Positions 54,058 through 61,946 of a stretch of DNA of 64,000 nt are shown here, one piece after another. Position 1 is the first letter of the stretch; every line of letters starts with the position of its first letter. A model generated the notes under the pieces. It saw only the letters and a program-made list of their open reading frames with translations. It made no database searches and had not been told where the DNA came from. Origin of the DNA: Fervidobacterium pennivorans (GTDB lineage Bacteria > Thermotogota > Thermotogae > Thermotogales > Fervidobacteriaceae); the NCBI RefSeq assembly GCF_001644665.1, contig NZ_CP011393.1, positions 372,001 through 436,000 of the forward strand, in the 5' to 3' direction. Both the position numbers and the translations under genes were made by a program.

Positions 54058-54714
54058 ATGCAAGAACTTATATTCTGGTTGATTTTTTCTGTTGTAGCAG
54101 CAACATTGATAATTACTCAAACGGTTGCGTTGACAGAGAGACCGACAGTTCCTCAACTTACAAAAGTTGAGCTACCGGACTTGAGAAAAAAAGATGCTAA
54201 TGCACAGTTGATATATGAAAATGAAATTCTCAGTGAAAAACTGAGTAAATTTCTCGAAGGGAAAGTTATTATTTATTCATTAGGAGAATTTTCAGGTCCT
54301 ACTTTTAATGAAAAAAGCGTTAGAGAAGGAGCTCAACAAATAGCCTTTCAGGGGTTAATCGTGCATTTAGAAACTGTGAAAAAAAATCTTATAGAACAGC
54401 TTGTTTCGATTTTCAATGCAGAAAAGGGACAAATAATAAGTGTAAAGATTGCAGAACTGTTTGACCAGCTTTACCAAAGAATACCGTTTGATGAGGTTTT
54501 GGCTGTTACATACAGAATTTGGAAAAAAAGCAACGGAGAAGTTGCGACGTATTATTATCTTGTTATTTTTGATGACGAATATGCGAGGATACTAATAGAA
54601 TCCGTAGCAACCGACCTTATTCAAGAACTTCAAAGTTATGGAATTTCTTTTAGCGACTTGTGGCGAAAAGCAATTAATAAATATGCTGAACAAATAAAAT
54701 TACAGAACCAATGA
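54058..54714 (+). CDS. N-terminally anchored protein of unknown function
   Basis: 218 residues behind TTGGGGTGG. A single membrane segment (about 3-25, LIFWLIFSVVAATLIITQTVAL) anchors it, with the body most likely outside. The rest is helical and charged with a beta pair near 160-175 (ATYYYLVIFDDEYARIL). There are no known motifs. It is the last gene before the convergent tRNA-Ser and has no obvious terminator of its own. Confidence 0.65.
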   Translation: MQELIFWLIFSVVAATLIITQTVALTERPTVPQLTKVELPDLRKKDANAQLIYENEILSEKLSKFLEGKVIIYSLGEFSGPTFNEKSVREGAQQIAFQGLIVHLETVKKNLIEQLVSIFNAEKGQIISVKIAELFDQLYQRIPFDEVLAVTYRIWKKSNGEVATYYYLVIFDDEYARILIESVATDLIQELQSYGISFSDLWRKAINKYAEQIKLQNQ

Positions 54715-54747
54715 CCCGTGGATTCCAAGCAGATTTATTAAAAAAAA

Positions 54748-54836
54748 TGGCGGAGGCGGTGGGACTCGAACCCACAAGGACCGTAAGGTCCACCGATTTT
54801 CGAGACCGGCTCCTTAGCCAGTTCGGACACGCCTCC
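54748..54836 (-). tRNA. tRNA-Ser (anticodon CGA)
   Basis: Minus strand, 89 nt including encoded CCA. The acceptor stem GGAGGCG/CGCCTCC is perfect and the discriminator is G. The anticodon loop CTCGAAA gives CGA, reading UCG. A long class II variable arm (GGACC...GGTCC) and the T arm GTGGG-TTCGAGT-CCCAC are present. It is followed directly by eight T. Confidence 0.97.
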
Positions 54837-54850
54837 GTCCAGCAGTAGAT

Positions 54851-54878
54851 AGTATACCATAGCTTTTGTAATTTTCAA
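54851..54878 (-). promoter_or_regulatory. Promoter of tRNA-Ser
   Basis: TTGAAA and TATACT on the minus strand, 16-bp spacer, ending 14 bp before the tRNA 5' end. Confidence 0.75.
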
Positions 54879-54938
54879 TATTTTAAAGTTTTGCAATAGG
54901 CTGAACCTTAATTACTTTTTGAGCTAGGGGTGGAGTCC

Positions 54939-55628
54939 ATGGAAAACGCTCCAAAAATTCTGATTGTTGAAGATGACAGAAAACTTCGCCGACTTCTAGA
55001 GATGGAACTTGAACATGCAGGTTACAAAGTAGCTTCATTTGATAATGGTATAGATGCTCTTGAGAATTTCAAGCAATTAGCACCAGATTTAGTGATACTC
55101 GATATAATGCTTCCAGATATGGACGGTTATGAAATAGCGCAAAATCTAAGAAAACTTAGTCCAGATGTGCTAATCTTGATGCTCACAGCTCTTGGGATGA
55201 AAAAAGATAAACTTACAGGATTTGAGTCAGGAGCAGATGATTACCTTACAAAGCCTTTTGATAATGAAGAACTCTTAGCTCGTATTAAAGCACTTTTAAG
55301 AAGAAAGCATATCGATGTCTCAAGACCATACAGGATAGGTCGTTTAGAAATCTACGAAGATAGAAGAACTGTGTACTATGATGGTAAAGAAATTGACCTA
55401 ACAAAAACTGAGTTTGAGTTGTTGATGTATTTAGTTAAAAACAGAAATCGAGCTGTTAGCAAAGAAGAAATACTAAATGCTGTTTGGGGCATAGATTATT
55501 ATGGTTCAGACAACACTGTGGAGGTTTACATAAATTACCTCAGAAAAAAGCTCTCACCTGATTTGATAAAAACAGTGAGGGGAATAGGTTACAGACTGGT
55601 TGGTGAAGAACTTGAAACTAACCACTAA
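54939..55628 (+). CDS. OmpR-family response regulator
   Basis: 229 residues from the ATG at 54939, five nt after GGGGTGG. The receiver has VEDDRKLRR, D55 (LVILDIMLPDMDGYE), T in LMLTAL and K in DDYLTKPF. The winged helix has LTKTEFELLMYLVKNRNRAVSKEEILNAVWG and VEVYINYLRKKL...TVRGIGYRL. It pairs with the kinase gene, which begins inside its last codons. Confidence 0.93.
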   Translation: MENAPKILIVEDDRKLRRLLEMELEHAGYKVASFDNGIDALENFKQLAPDLVILDIMLPDMDGYEIAQNLRKLSPDVLILMLTALGMKKDKLTGFESGADDYLTKPFDNEELLARIKALLRRKHIDVSRPYRIGRLEIYEDRRTVYYDGKEIDLTKTEFELLMYLVKNRNRAVSKEEILNAVWGIDYYGSDNTVEVYINYLRKKLSPDLIKTVRGIGYRLVGEELETNH

Positions 55629-56829
55629 GCTTGCGCTTGTAAATACTTTTGCAACGGTCATTCTGGTTTCGTTCGTTTTAGGACTTACTTATCTATACTT
55701 CTACAAGCTCGCCATGAGACCTGTCCTTGAAGATTTTTCCAACCCCGGAAGGTTTGTAACCGTTGTTTCTACACCTTTTGGTAAGCAATACATTGTGTTA
55801 AGATGGGATGTATATGTTGCAGATTTGGAAGAACGGGTAGTAGTTAATGACCCATATGGAATAGGTCTAGTTGAAGAAACGGGGTTAAAGAAAATAGGAA
55901 ATCGCTATTTTTACATGATGTCCGTTCAAAATGTGATAGTAGGAAAGGAAATAACTGCAGTAATCAGATTTCTCGAAAACATTCGGAAGCTTTTTATCCT
56001 CGCTATTTTGCTTCTTGCAATAGGTGTAGCAGTGTTTACTTACTTTCTGACAAGGAAGAACGTTAAAGAATTGAAGGAGTTCATAGCACAAATTGAATTG
56101 CTTGGTGGCACGGATGTTACAAAAAGAGTTGAGATGGCGACTACCACGTATGAATTGAAAGAGCTGGTTCAAAAGTTCAACGAATTGATGGAAAGAATAG
56201 AGAGGTCCTATAAAGCTCAAGAAGCTTTTGTTTCGGCCGTATCGCACGAATTAAGAACACCTGTTGCAACGTTGGTAGGTTATGTTAATATGCTTAAACG
56301 TTGGGGTATGAACAACGAGAATGTTTTGAGGGAGTCAGTTCAGGCAATAGAGGAAAGTAGTAAAGAGATAAAAGAAATAATTGAAAACATGCTATTGATT
56401 GCGAGGGTGGAAACTCTTACAGAAGAGAATATAGAGCTCAAAAGTTTTTGCTATGAATTACTGCAGCAGAAATTTAGAAACAGAAACCATGAATCTACCG
56501 ATGTGGAAATTCGTGGAGAAGGAGTAATGAAAACAAATAGGGAAGGGCTGGGTATAATTTTGACGATATTGCTGGACAACGCTTTTAACCATGGAGCGCC
56601 TCCTTACTTAATTGAGATAAAAAATAACGAAATTGCCGTTGTCAACCATGGTGAAAAGATACCTGAAGAGGTTATTCCGAAAATCTTTGAGCGCTTCTTC
56701 AAAGGTGAGAAATCGACAGGAACTGGTTTGGGACTTTATATCGCAAACGAAATCGCTAAAAAATTGGGTTTAAAGATACAAGTTGATAGCACAGAAGAAA
56801 GGACTATCTTTAAGATAGTGAAAGACTGA
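55612..56829 (+). CDS. Membrane sensor histidine kinase
   Basis: 405 residues from a TTG at 55612 (GGTGA five nt upstream); GTG 55603 is an alternative. Two membrane segments (about 8-28 and 126-147) enclose a roughly 95-residue sensor domain, then come HAMP (about 150-200), HisKA with H212 (VSAVSHELRTPVATLVGY) and a compact ATPase domain. The ATPase N box is LLDNAFNHGAPP and the G2 box is GTGLGLYIAN. The G1 box is reduced (AVVNHGEKIPEEV instead of DxGxG), so ATP binding may be modified. It overlaps the response regulator gene by 17 bp. Confidence 0.9.
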   Translation: MKLTTKLALVNTFATVILVSFVLGLTYLYFYKLAMRPVLEDFSNPGRFVTVVSTPFGKQYIVLRWDVYVADLEERVVVNDPYGIGLVEETGLKKIGNRYFYMMSVQNVIVGKEITAVIRFLENIRKLFILAILLLAIGVAVFTYFLTRKNVKELKEFIAQIELLGGTDVTKRVEMATTTYELKELVQKFNELMERIERSYKAQEAFVSAVSHELRTPVATLVGYVNMLKRWGMNNENVLRESVQAIEESSKEIKEIIENMLLIARVETLTEENIELKSFCYELLQQKFRNRNHESTDVEIRGEGVMKTNREGLGIILTILLDNAFNHGAPPYLIEIKNNEIAVVNHGEKIPEEVIPKIFERFFKGEKSTGTGLGLYIANEIAKKLGLKIQVDSTEERTIFKIVKD

Positions 56830-56840
56830 CAAGAAAACCG

Positions 56841-56867
56841 TAAAATAAATTCTGTTTTTGCCGATAA
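56841..56867 (+). promoter_or_regulatory. Sigma-28 (FliA) flagellar promoter
   Basis: TAAA, then exactly 15 bp, then GCCGATAA: a perfect match to the flagellar sigma-28 consensus. It lies 20 bp upstream of the small gene's start. Confidence 0.85.
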
Positions 56868-56887
56868 TAATACAAGAGGTGATATGT

Positions 56888-57130
56888 ATGACTATTTCTG
56901 GTATAAACAGCATTTTAGGACCCATGTACCATCAAATGTCCGTTGGAGTAAAGGGTGTATCAACTTCCGGACCATCTGTTTCTGACGTGAACCAGCAAGT
57001 TGAGCAAGCGAAAGAGCTTATGCTTAGAACTTTGGAATTCGCGTTTTACAAACAACAAGACATGAATCTCAAGCTTGTAAGGATTGCTGGTGAACTTTTT
57101 CAAGGTAAGAACCTTGATGTAACAGTGTAG
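56888..57130 (+). CDS. Small putative motility-associated protein
   Basis: 80 residues from the ATG at 56888, seven nt after GAGGTGAT. There is no signal or membrane segment. The N-terminus (TISGINSILGPMYHQMSVG) is hydrophobic and followed by a Ser/Gly-rich linker, then one long amphipathic helix (VNQQVEQAKELMLRTLEFAFY, continued by DMNLKLVRIAGELF). The layout is loosely like the small YjfB-type putative motility proteins. The sigma-28 promoter places it in the flagellar/chemotaxis regulon whatever its family. No other motility gene is in the window. Confidence 0.65.
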   Translation: MTISGINSILGPMYHQMSVGVKGVSTSGPSVSDVNQQVEQAKELMLRTLEFAFYKQQDMNLKLVRIAGELFQGKNLDVTV

Positions 57131-57182
57131 TCAGGGATTATATTATGAATTAAACAACCCAATAAAGTTTGTTATACTTAGG

Positions 57183-57220
57183 AAAAAGCGGGTGTGTTTT
57201 TAACACACCCGCTTGATTTT
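57183..57220. terminator. Bidirectional terminator
   Basis: The 11-bp stem AAGCGGGTGTG/CACACCCGCTT has a 7-nt loop, A's to the left and GATTTTTT to the right. It is shared by the small gene and the convergent cDPG-like gene. Confidence 0.9.
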
Positions 57221-57234
57221 TTGTTGTTTTGTGA

Positions 57235-58578
57235 TTATTTCAAAAGTCCTTTCTTCTTGAGGAAGTCTGTAAGAATTTGGTCAAGTGTTGGTTCACCTAT
57301 CTCTTGGAGTTCGTATCTAACTCTGACTGCAGGTTTGTTGAGTTTCAAAACCCTTCTCAAATCGATAGGTGTGCCTATTATAACGACTTCTGCATCAGAC
57401 TTGTTGATTGTTTCCTCTAATTCTTTCATTTGCTTTTCACCATAACCCATCGCTGGAAGTATAACATCTAAGTGGCTGTATTTCTTGTATGTATCAACAA
57501 TTGAACCAACTGCGAATGGTCTTGGGTCAATTATTTCTTTTGCTCCAAACCTCTTTGCTGCAACGTATCCGGCACCGTATCTCATATCACCATGTGTTAG
57601 GGTTGGACCATCTTCGACAACTAAGACCTTCTTCCCTCTTATCAATGATGGATCATCAACGAAGATTGGGGAAGCGGCATCAACTACTATTGCATTAGGA
57701 TTCCATTTAGCAATGTTCTTTCTAACTGTCTCAATGTCATCTCTATTTGCTGTTTCCTCTTTGTTAATGACTATTACGTCTGCCATAAGTAGATTTGTCA
57801 TTCCGGGGTAGTAAGTAATTTCATGACCAGGTCTGTGCGGGTCAACTACAACGATGTGTAAATCCGTTTTGTAGAATGGGAAGTCGTTGTTACCACCATC
57901 CCAGAGGATAATATCTGGATTTTCCGCTTCTGCTGCTCTGAGAATAGCTTCGTAATCAACTCCAGCGTAAATTACACTCTTTCTGTCGATGTGTGGTTCG
58001 TACTCTTCCCTTTCCTCAATTGTACAATTGTGTTTGTCTAAATCTGAGTAATCCGCGAATCTTTGAACCTTTTGTGCAACCAAGTCACCGTAAGGCATTG
58101 GGTGTCTTATAGAGATTACCTTGAGTCCTTTGCTTCTTAAAATGTCAAGCACCCTTCTTGTTGTCTGACTCTTTCCACAACCAGTTCGGACAGCACATAC
58201 AGAAACAACAGGTTTGGTTGATTCTATCATCGTTGAATCCGGACCCATGAGTTTGAAGTCGGCACCTGCTGCAAGGGCAATTGCGGCCCTTTCCATCACA
58301 TATTGATGTGGTAGGTCGCTATAAGCAAGAATAACTTCGTCTACATCGTATTTTTTAATGAGTTCTGGAAGCTGTGCTTCATCTTCGATAGGGATTCCAT
58401 TTGGATAGAGTGGACCAGCAAGTTCAGGAGGATAAATTCTACCAGCTATATCAGGAATCTGTGTAGCAGTGAAAGCTACAACCTCATAATCTGGGTTGTT
58501 CCTAAAGAACGTGTTAAAGTTGTGGAAGTCCCTACCGGCGGCACCAAGTATAATAACTCTTCTCCTTCTTTTTTCCAT
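57235..58578 (-). CDS. Cyclic 2,3-diphosphoglycerate synthetase-like P-loop protein
   Basis: 447 residues from the ATG at 58578 behind GGAGGTGA; the frame to 58641 crosses the promoter. The N-terminal Rossmann-like domain has RVIILGAAGRDFHNFN and YDVDEVILAYSDLPH. The P-loop domain starts VSVCAVRTGCGKSQTTRRVLD, with ILWDGGNNDFPF as Walker-B-like and ADVIVINKEE as base recognition. The whole resembles the archaeal cDPG synthetase family, which makes a thermoprotective phosphate ring. Bacterial homologues are unproven and may be other nucleotide-dependent enzymes. Strong own promoter. Confidence 0.78.
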   Translation of the reverse strand: MEKRRRRVIILGAAGRDFHNFNTFFRNNPDYEVVAFTATQIPDIAGRIYPPELAGPLYPNGIPIEDEAQLPELIKKYDVDEVILAYSDLPHQYVMERAAIALAAGADFKLMGPDSTMIESTKPVVSVCAVRTGCGKSQTTRRVLDILRSKGLKVISIRHPMPYGDLVAQKVQRFADYSDLDKHNCTIEEREEYEPHIDRKSVIYAGVDYEAILRAAEAENPDIILWDGGNNDFPFYKTDLHIVVVDPHRPGHEITYYPGMTNLLMADVIVINKEETANRDDIETVRKNIAKWNPNAIVVDAASPIFVDDPSLIRGKKVLVVEDGPTLTHGDMRYGAGYVAAKRFGAKEIIDPRPFAVGSIVDTYKKYSHLDVILPAMGYGEKQMKELEETINKSDAEVVIIGTPIDLRRVLKLNKPAVRVRYELQEIGEPTLDQILTDFLKKKGLLK

Positions 58579-58632
58579 GTTGTTCACCTCCGTTTGTTTA
58601 GTTGATAGATGATGATAATTAACAGCATTAGA

Positions 58633-58661
58633 ATTATACAAGTAGTAGCTCTACATTTCAA
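58633..58661 (-). promoter_or_regulatory. Promoter of the cDPG synthetase-like gene
   Basis: TTGAAA and TATAAT on the minus strand, 17-bp spacer, among the best matches in the window. Confidence 0.85.
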
Positions 58662-58716
58662 TACCAGGTATTCCGAATTATCAATGACAATTTCTTTGTT
58701 ATTGTTCTATCCTTTG

Positions 58717-58741
58717 GTATGCTTTAGTATGCTAAAGTATG
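58717..58741. repeat. GTATG repeats phased at 10 bp with an embedded palindrome
   Basis: GTATG occurs at 58717, 58727 and 58737, exactly one helical turn apart. CTTTAGTATGCTAAAG (58722-58737) within it is a perfect inverted repeat. It lies between the divergent cDPG-like and malE promoters, in the 322-bp gap 58579-58900, and is a likely regulator site. Confidence 0.5.
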
Positions 58742-58807
58742 TTTTTTTTGCGTACAATTATATCAGTACGGCTTAAAAATACGTATTCTGGAATTTTCAC
58801 AGAGTTC

Positions 58808-58823
58808 TTGGAAACTTTTCCAA
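58808..58823. promoter_or_regulatory. Operator-like palindrome upstream of malE
   Basis: TTGGAAACTTTTCCAA has perfect 7-bp arms and a 2-nt centre. It ends 7 bp before the malE -35 box, where a sugar-responsive regulator could act. Confidence 0.5.
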
Positions 58824-58830
58824 ACTAGCG

Positions 58831-58858
58831 TTCACTTCTAGACAGGTTGTAGTATAAT
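58831..58858 (+). promoter_or_regulatory. malE promoter
   Basis: TTCACT and TATAAT with a 16-bp spacer; the start codon is 42 bp downstream. Confidence 0.75.
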
Positions 58859-58900
58859 ATAAATGGTTTCCACATTATCCTGAAAGGGGAGGTAGAGCGT

Positions 58901-60088
58901 ATGAGAAAGTGGCTAACAGTTGTTTTGGCAGTTCTTTTTGTTTTCTTGGCATTTGCTCAAGCCAAGAAGATCACTATTTGGACATCAGAAGCGCAGGTTC
59001 CTATTCTTAAGAAACTTGCAGACCAGTACAAAGCGAAGTACGGTGTTCAGGTTGATGTTATTCAGGTCAATTTCGGGGATATCAAATCAAAATTCTTGAC
59101 AGCAGCACCAGCAGGTGAAGGTCCGGATATCATTGTTGGAGCACACGACTGGGTTGGTGAACTTGTTGTTAACGGGTTGCTTGAACCAATTAACCTCCCA
59201 GAAAAAGAAAAATACTTCCCAGCTCCACTTCAAGGATTTACCTACAACGGCAAGGTTTACGGTGTTCCATATGCATTCGATGGTCCAGCACTAATGTACA
59301 ACAAAGACTACGTTCAGAACCCACCAAAAACATTTGATGAGCTCATCGCACTTGCAAAGAAAATAGAAAAAGACTATGGCGGAGAAGTTAGAGGATTTAT
59401 TTACGACTACAAGAACTTCTACTTCAGCTCATTTGCATTCTTTGGTATGGGCGGTTACGTGTTTGGAACTGATAAGACGGGAAAAATCAATGTGAAAGAT
59501 GTTGGACTTGCAAATGCTGGAGCGATTGAAGGTCTCAAACTTATTAAGAAACTTGTTGACGAAAAGATACTGACACCTGGCGACAACTACAACACAATGG
59601 ATGGTCTGTTCAAAGACGGTTTGGCAGCAATGATAATCAATGGTCCATGGGCAGTTCCTGGCTACAAACAGGCTGGTATCAATTTTGATGTTGCTCCAAT
59701 TCCAGACCTTCCTGGTGGAAAGAAACCAAAGCCGTTCTTTGGTGCACAAGGTTTCATGGTTAACGCAAAGAGCAAAAACAAACTCTTCGCACTTGACTTC
59801 TTGACAAAGTTCATAGCAACCAAAGATATCATGTACCAGATTTGGCAAGCAGATCCAAGATGTCCATCTAGAACGGACGTTAATGAACTCGTTATGGCAA
59901 AAGACCCACTTACAAAGAAGTTTGCCGACTTCCTTGGAAAATATGGTCTTCCAATGCCGAATGTACCAGAGATGGCAGCAGTTTGGGGAGCAATGGGTGA
60001 TGCTCTAGCAAAAGCGCTTGACCAGGGTGTTCCTGCAGAAAAGGCTCTTGCTGACGCTGTTGCCCAGATAAAAGCACAGATTAAGTAA
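58901..60088 (+). CDS. malE: Maltose/maltodextrin ABC transporter substrate-binding protein
   Basis: 395 residues behind GGGGAGG. The signal peptide is MRKWLTVVLAVLFVFLAFAQA. The mature part opens KKITIWTSEAQ and has GEGPDIIVGAHDWVGELV, PYAFDGPALMYNKDYV, AAMIINGPWAVPGYKQAGI and ADPRCPSRTDV, the MalE layout. It captures maltose or malto-oligosaccharide in the periplasm. The C-terminal tail is Ala rich. A strong hairpin after the gene should let it outnumber the permease transcripts. Confidence 0.93.
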   Translation: MRKWLTVVLAVLFVFLAFAQAKKITIWTSEAQVPILKKLADQYKAKYGVQVDVIQVNFGDIKSKFLTAAPAGEGPDIIVGAHDWVGELVVNGLLEPINLPEKEKYFPAPLQGFTYNGKVYGVPYAFDGPALMYNKDYVQNPPKTFDELIALAKKIEKDYGGEVRGFIYDYKNFYFSSFAFFGMGGYVFGTDKTGKINVKDVGLANAGAIEGLKLIKKLVDEKILTPGDNYNTMDGLFKDGLAAMIINGPWAVPGYKQAGINFDVAPIPDLPGGKKPKPFFGAQGFMVNAKSKNKLFALDFLTKFIATKDIMYQIWQADPRCPSRTDVNELVMAKDPLTKKFADFLGKYGLPMPNVPEMAAVWGAMGDALAKALDQGVPAEKALADAVAQIKAQIK

Positions 60089-60107
60089 TAACATCGAATA
60101 ATAAGGG

Positions 60108-60134
60108 GCACGGGGGTATGCCCCCGTGCTTTTT
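60108..60134 (+). terminator. Terminator or attenuator between malE and malF
   Basis: The 9-bp stem GCACGGGGG/CCCCCGTGC has the loop TATG and is followed by TTTTT. Partial read-through would give the usual excess of binding protein over permease. Confidence 0.9.
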
Positions 60135-60239
60135 CTTAAGCAAATGACGCAGAAATTATGAAAACAGTCGTAGTATTGGTTTTCAGAAAAAGTTACAATA
60201 AAGCAAGTTCCTCAAAATGATTACAAGGAGGATGAACAA

Positions 60240-61946
60240 ATGAAGTTTTGGAAAGTTATTGGTTACGTAATGCTCACTGCATTCACTGTCTTCAGCATAC
60301 TTGGTGCCATCTTTCTTTTTGGAAGAGGTTTCTACGAGTTGTCTGTAACGCTCTTTGTTTTGATATTCTTGATAGACTTTTTTATTCTTAATAGGAACGC
60401 CTACCCATACCGCTACATGATACCAGCTTTGATTCTACTTTTTATTCTTGTTCTCTATCCAATTGCCTTCACGATAAGAACCGCATTTACAAATTATGGA
60501 ACCGGTCACATTATGACTCGTCAAGAGGTTGTCGAAAGATTGCTGGTGGACCCGATTTATACTTACGTTGTTCCAGACAGTTCGCCACTAACTTACAGCG
60601 TTTATGTGAGGTTTGAAGGTACTCAACCAACTAACGATTTTAGAACTATCGTATTTGATGGTTCAAGTTACTACGTTGCTAGAGAATATCGTGTTCTGAA
60701 AAGCGAAGCAGGGCAATTGATATTAGGTGAGGCGGAACTGATAAAGCTTAGTGAAAGTGGATTGAGTTTAGAAAGGCAAAACGGCAAAATAGAGCTTATT
60801 CGAGATAGCGGGAAGATTTACAGGTACTTTTATAACCCTGAAGATAGCTCAACATACATAAATGAAGATTATTTCAAATATTCAATACTTTTCCCAATTA
60901 TGAGTAAAATAGAATTTGTTGACAGTAATGGTAATAGATTTGCAGTCAGGCAAAATGAAGATGGAAAGCTTTTAATGTACAATATCAGACATTTGTATAA
61001 ACTAGGTCTTGCTGAAACAATAGAAAAGGGAAAAAGTATAGTTAAGACAGTTCTCATAAATACAATCACAAATAGGCCACTGATTGAAGAGAATGGTACG
61101 ATATACGATATAAATGAAAAGGGAGAGAAGGTAGCTGTTGGTGGATACATTTCTTATTATGGTTTGAAGAATTTTACAAGAATATTCACCGATCCAACTG
61201 TTTCCGGTCCATTCGCAAAAATATTTGTTTGGAACTTCACATGGGCTGCTTTGAGCGTCTTGTTCACTTTTGTAATAGGTTTGATACTTGCCCTTGTTCT
61301 TAATAATCCAAACCTAAGAGGTCGTGCAATCTACAGGTCTCTTTTAATTATACCTTGGGCGATACCTGCCTTCATATCGGTTCTCGTTTGGAAGAACGGG
61401 TTCTTCAATGAAACATATGGTATTTTAAACAAGTTTATAATTACACAAATTTTTGGTAAGGAACCCATCAGGTGGTTTAACGACCCGTTTTGGGCTAAGG
61501 TTGCTGTATTGACAGTCAACACATGGCTTGGTTTTCCCTACATGATGGTTGTTTCACTGGGTGCTTTGCAGAGTATTCCTGAAGATTACTACGAAGCTGC
61601 TGCTATCGATGGCGCTAACAAATGGCAAAGATTTTGGAAGATTACATTCCCATTGCTTATGACTACTATCGCACCTTTATTGGTTGGTAGTTTTGCGTTC
61701 AATTTCAACAACTTTGTCAACATATACCTCCTTACCGGTGGTGGACCTGCAATGCCAAATACCACAACACCTGCTGGTTCTACAGATATTTTGATTTCTT
61801 ACACATACAAACTTGCTTTCGAAGGAGGACGTGGTCAAGATTTCGGTTTTGCTTCAGCAATATCTATTATCATATTCTTCATAGTCGGAACACTGAGCTT
61901 TATCAACTTCCGCCTGTCTGGGTCCTTTGAGGAGGTGAATAGATAA
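60240..61946 (+). CDS. malF: Maltose ABC transporter permease MalF
   Basis: 568 residues behind AAGGAGG. Three N-terminal membrane segments (about 5-85) precede a large periplasmic insert (about 90-300), the counterpart of the E. coli P2 loop that touches MalE. The permease core then has the EAA loop YYEAAAIDGANKWQRFWKITFPLL that docks the ATPase. LLTGGGPAMPNTTTPAGSTD and the final segment are MalF-like. The stop and the malG start share a base (TAATG), so the two are coupled. No malK is in the window; Thermotogales often keep it elsewhere. Confidence 0.94.
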   Translation: MKFWKVIGYVMLTAFTVFSILGAIFLFGRGFYELSVTLFVLIFLIDFFILNRNAYPYRYMIPALILLFILVLYPIAFTIRTAFTNYGTGHIMTRQEVVERLLVDPIYTYVVPDSSPLTYSVYVRFEGTQPTNDFRTIVFDGSSYYVAREYRVLKSEAGQLILGEAELIKLSESGLSLERQNGKIELIRDSGKIYRYFYNPEDSSTYINEDYFKYSILFPIMSKIEFVDSNGNRFAVRQNEDGKLLMYNIRHLYKLGLAETIEKGKSIVKTVLINTITNRPLIEENGTIYDINEKGEKVAVGGYISYYGLKNFTRIFTDPTVSGPFAKIFVWNFTWAALSVLFTFVIGLILALVLNNPNLRGRAIYRSLLIIPWAIPAFISVLVWKNGFFNETYGILNKFIITQIFGKEPIRWFNDPFWAKVAVLTVNTWLGFPYMMVVSLGALQSIPEDYYEAAAIDGANKWQRFWKITFPLLMTTIAPLLVGSFAFNFNNFVNIYLLTGGGPAMPNTTTPAGSTDILISYTYKLAFEGGRGQDFGFASAISIIIFFIVGTLSFINFRLSGSFEEVNR

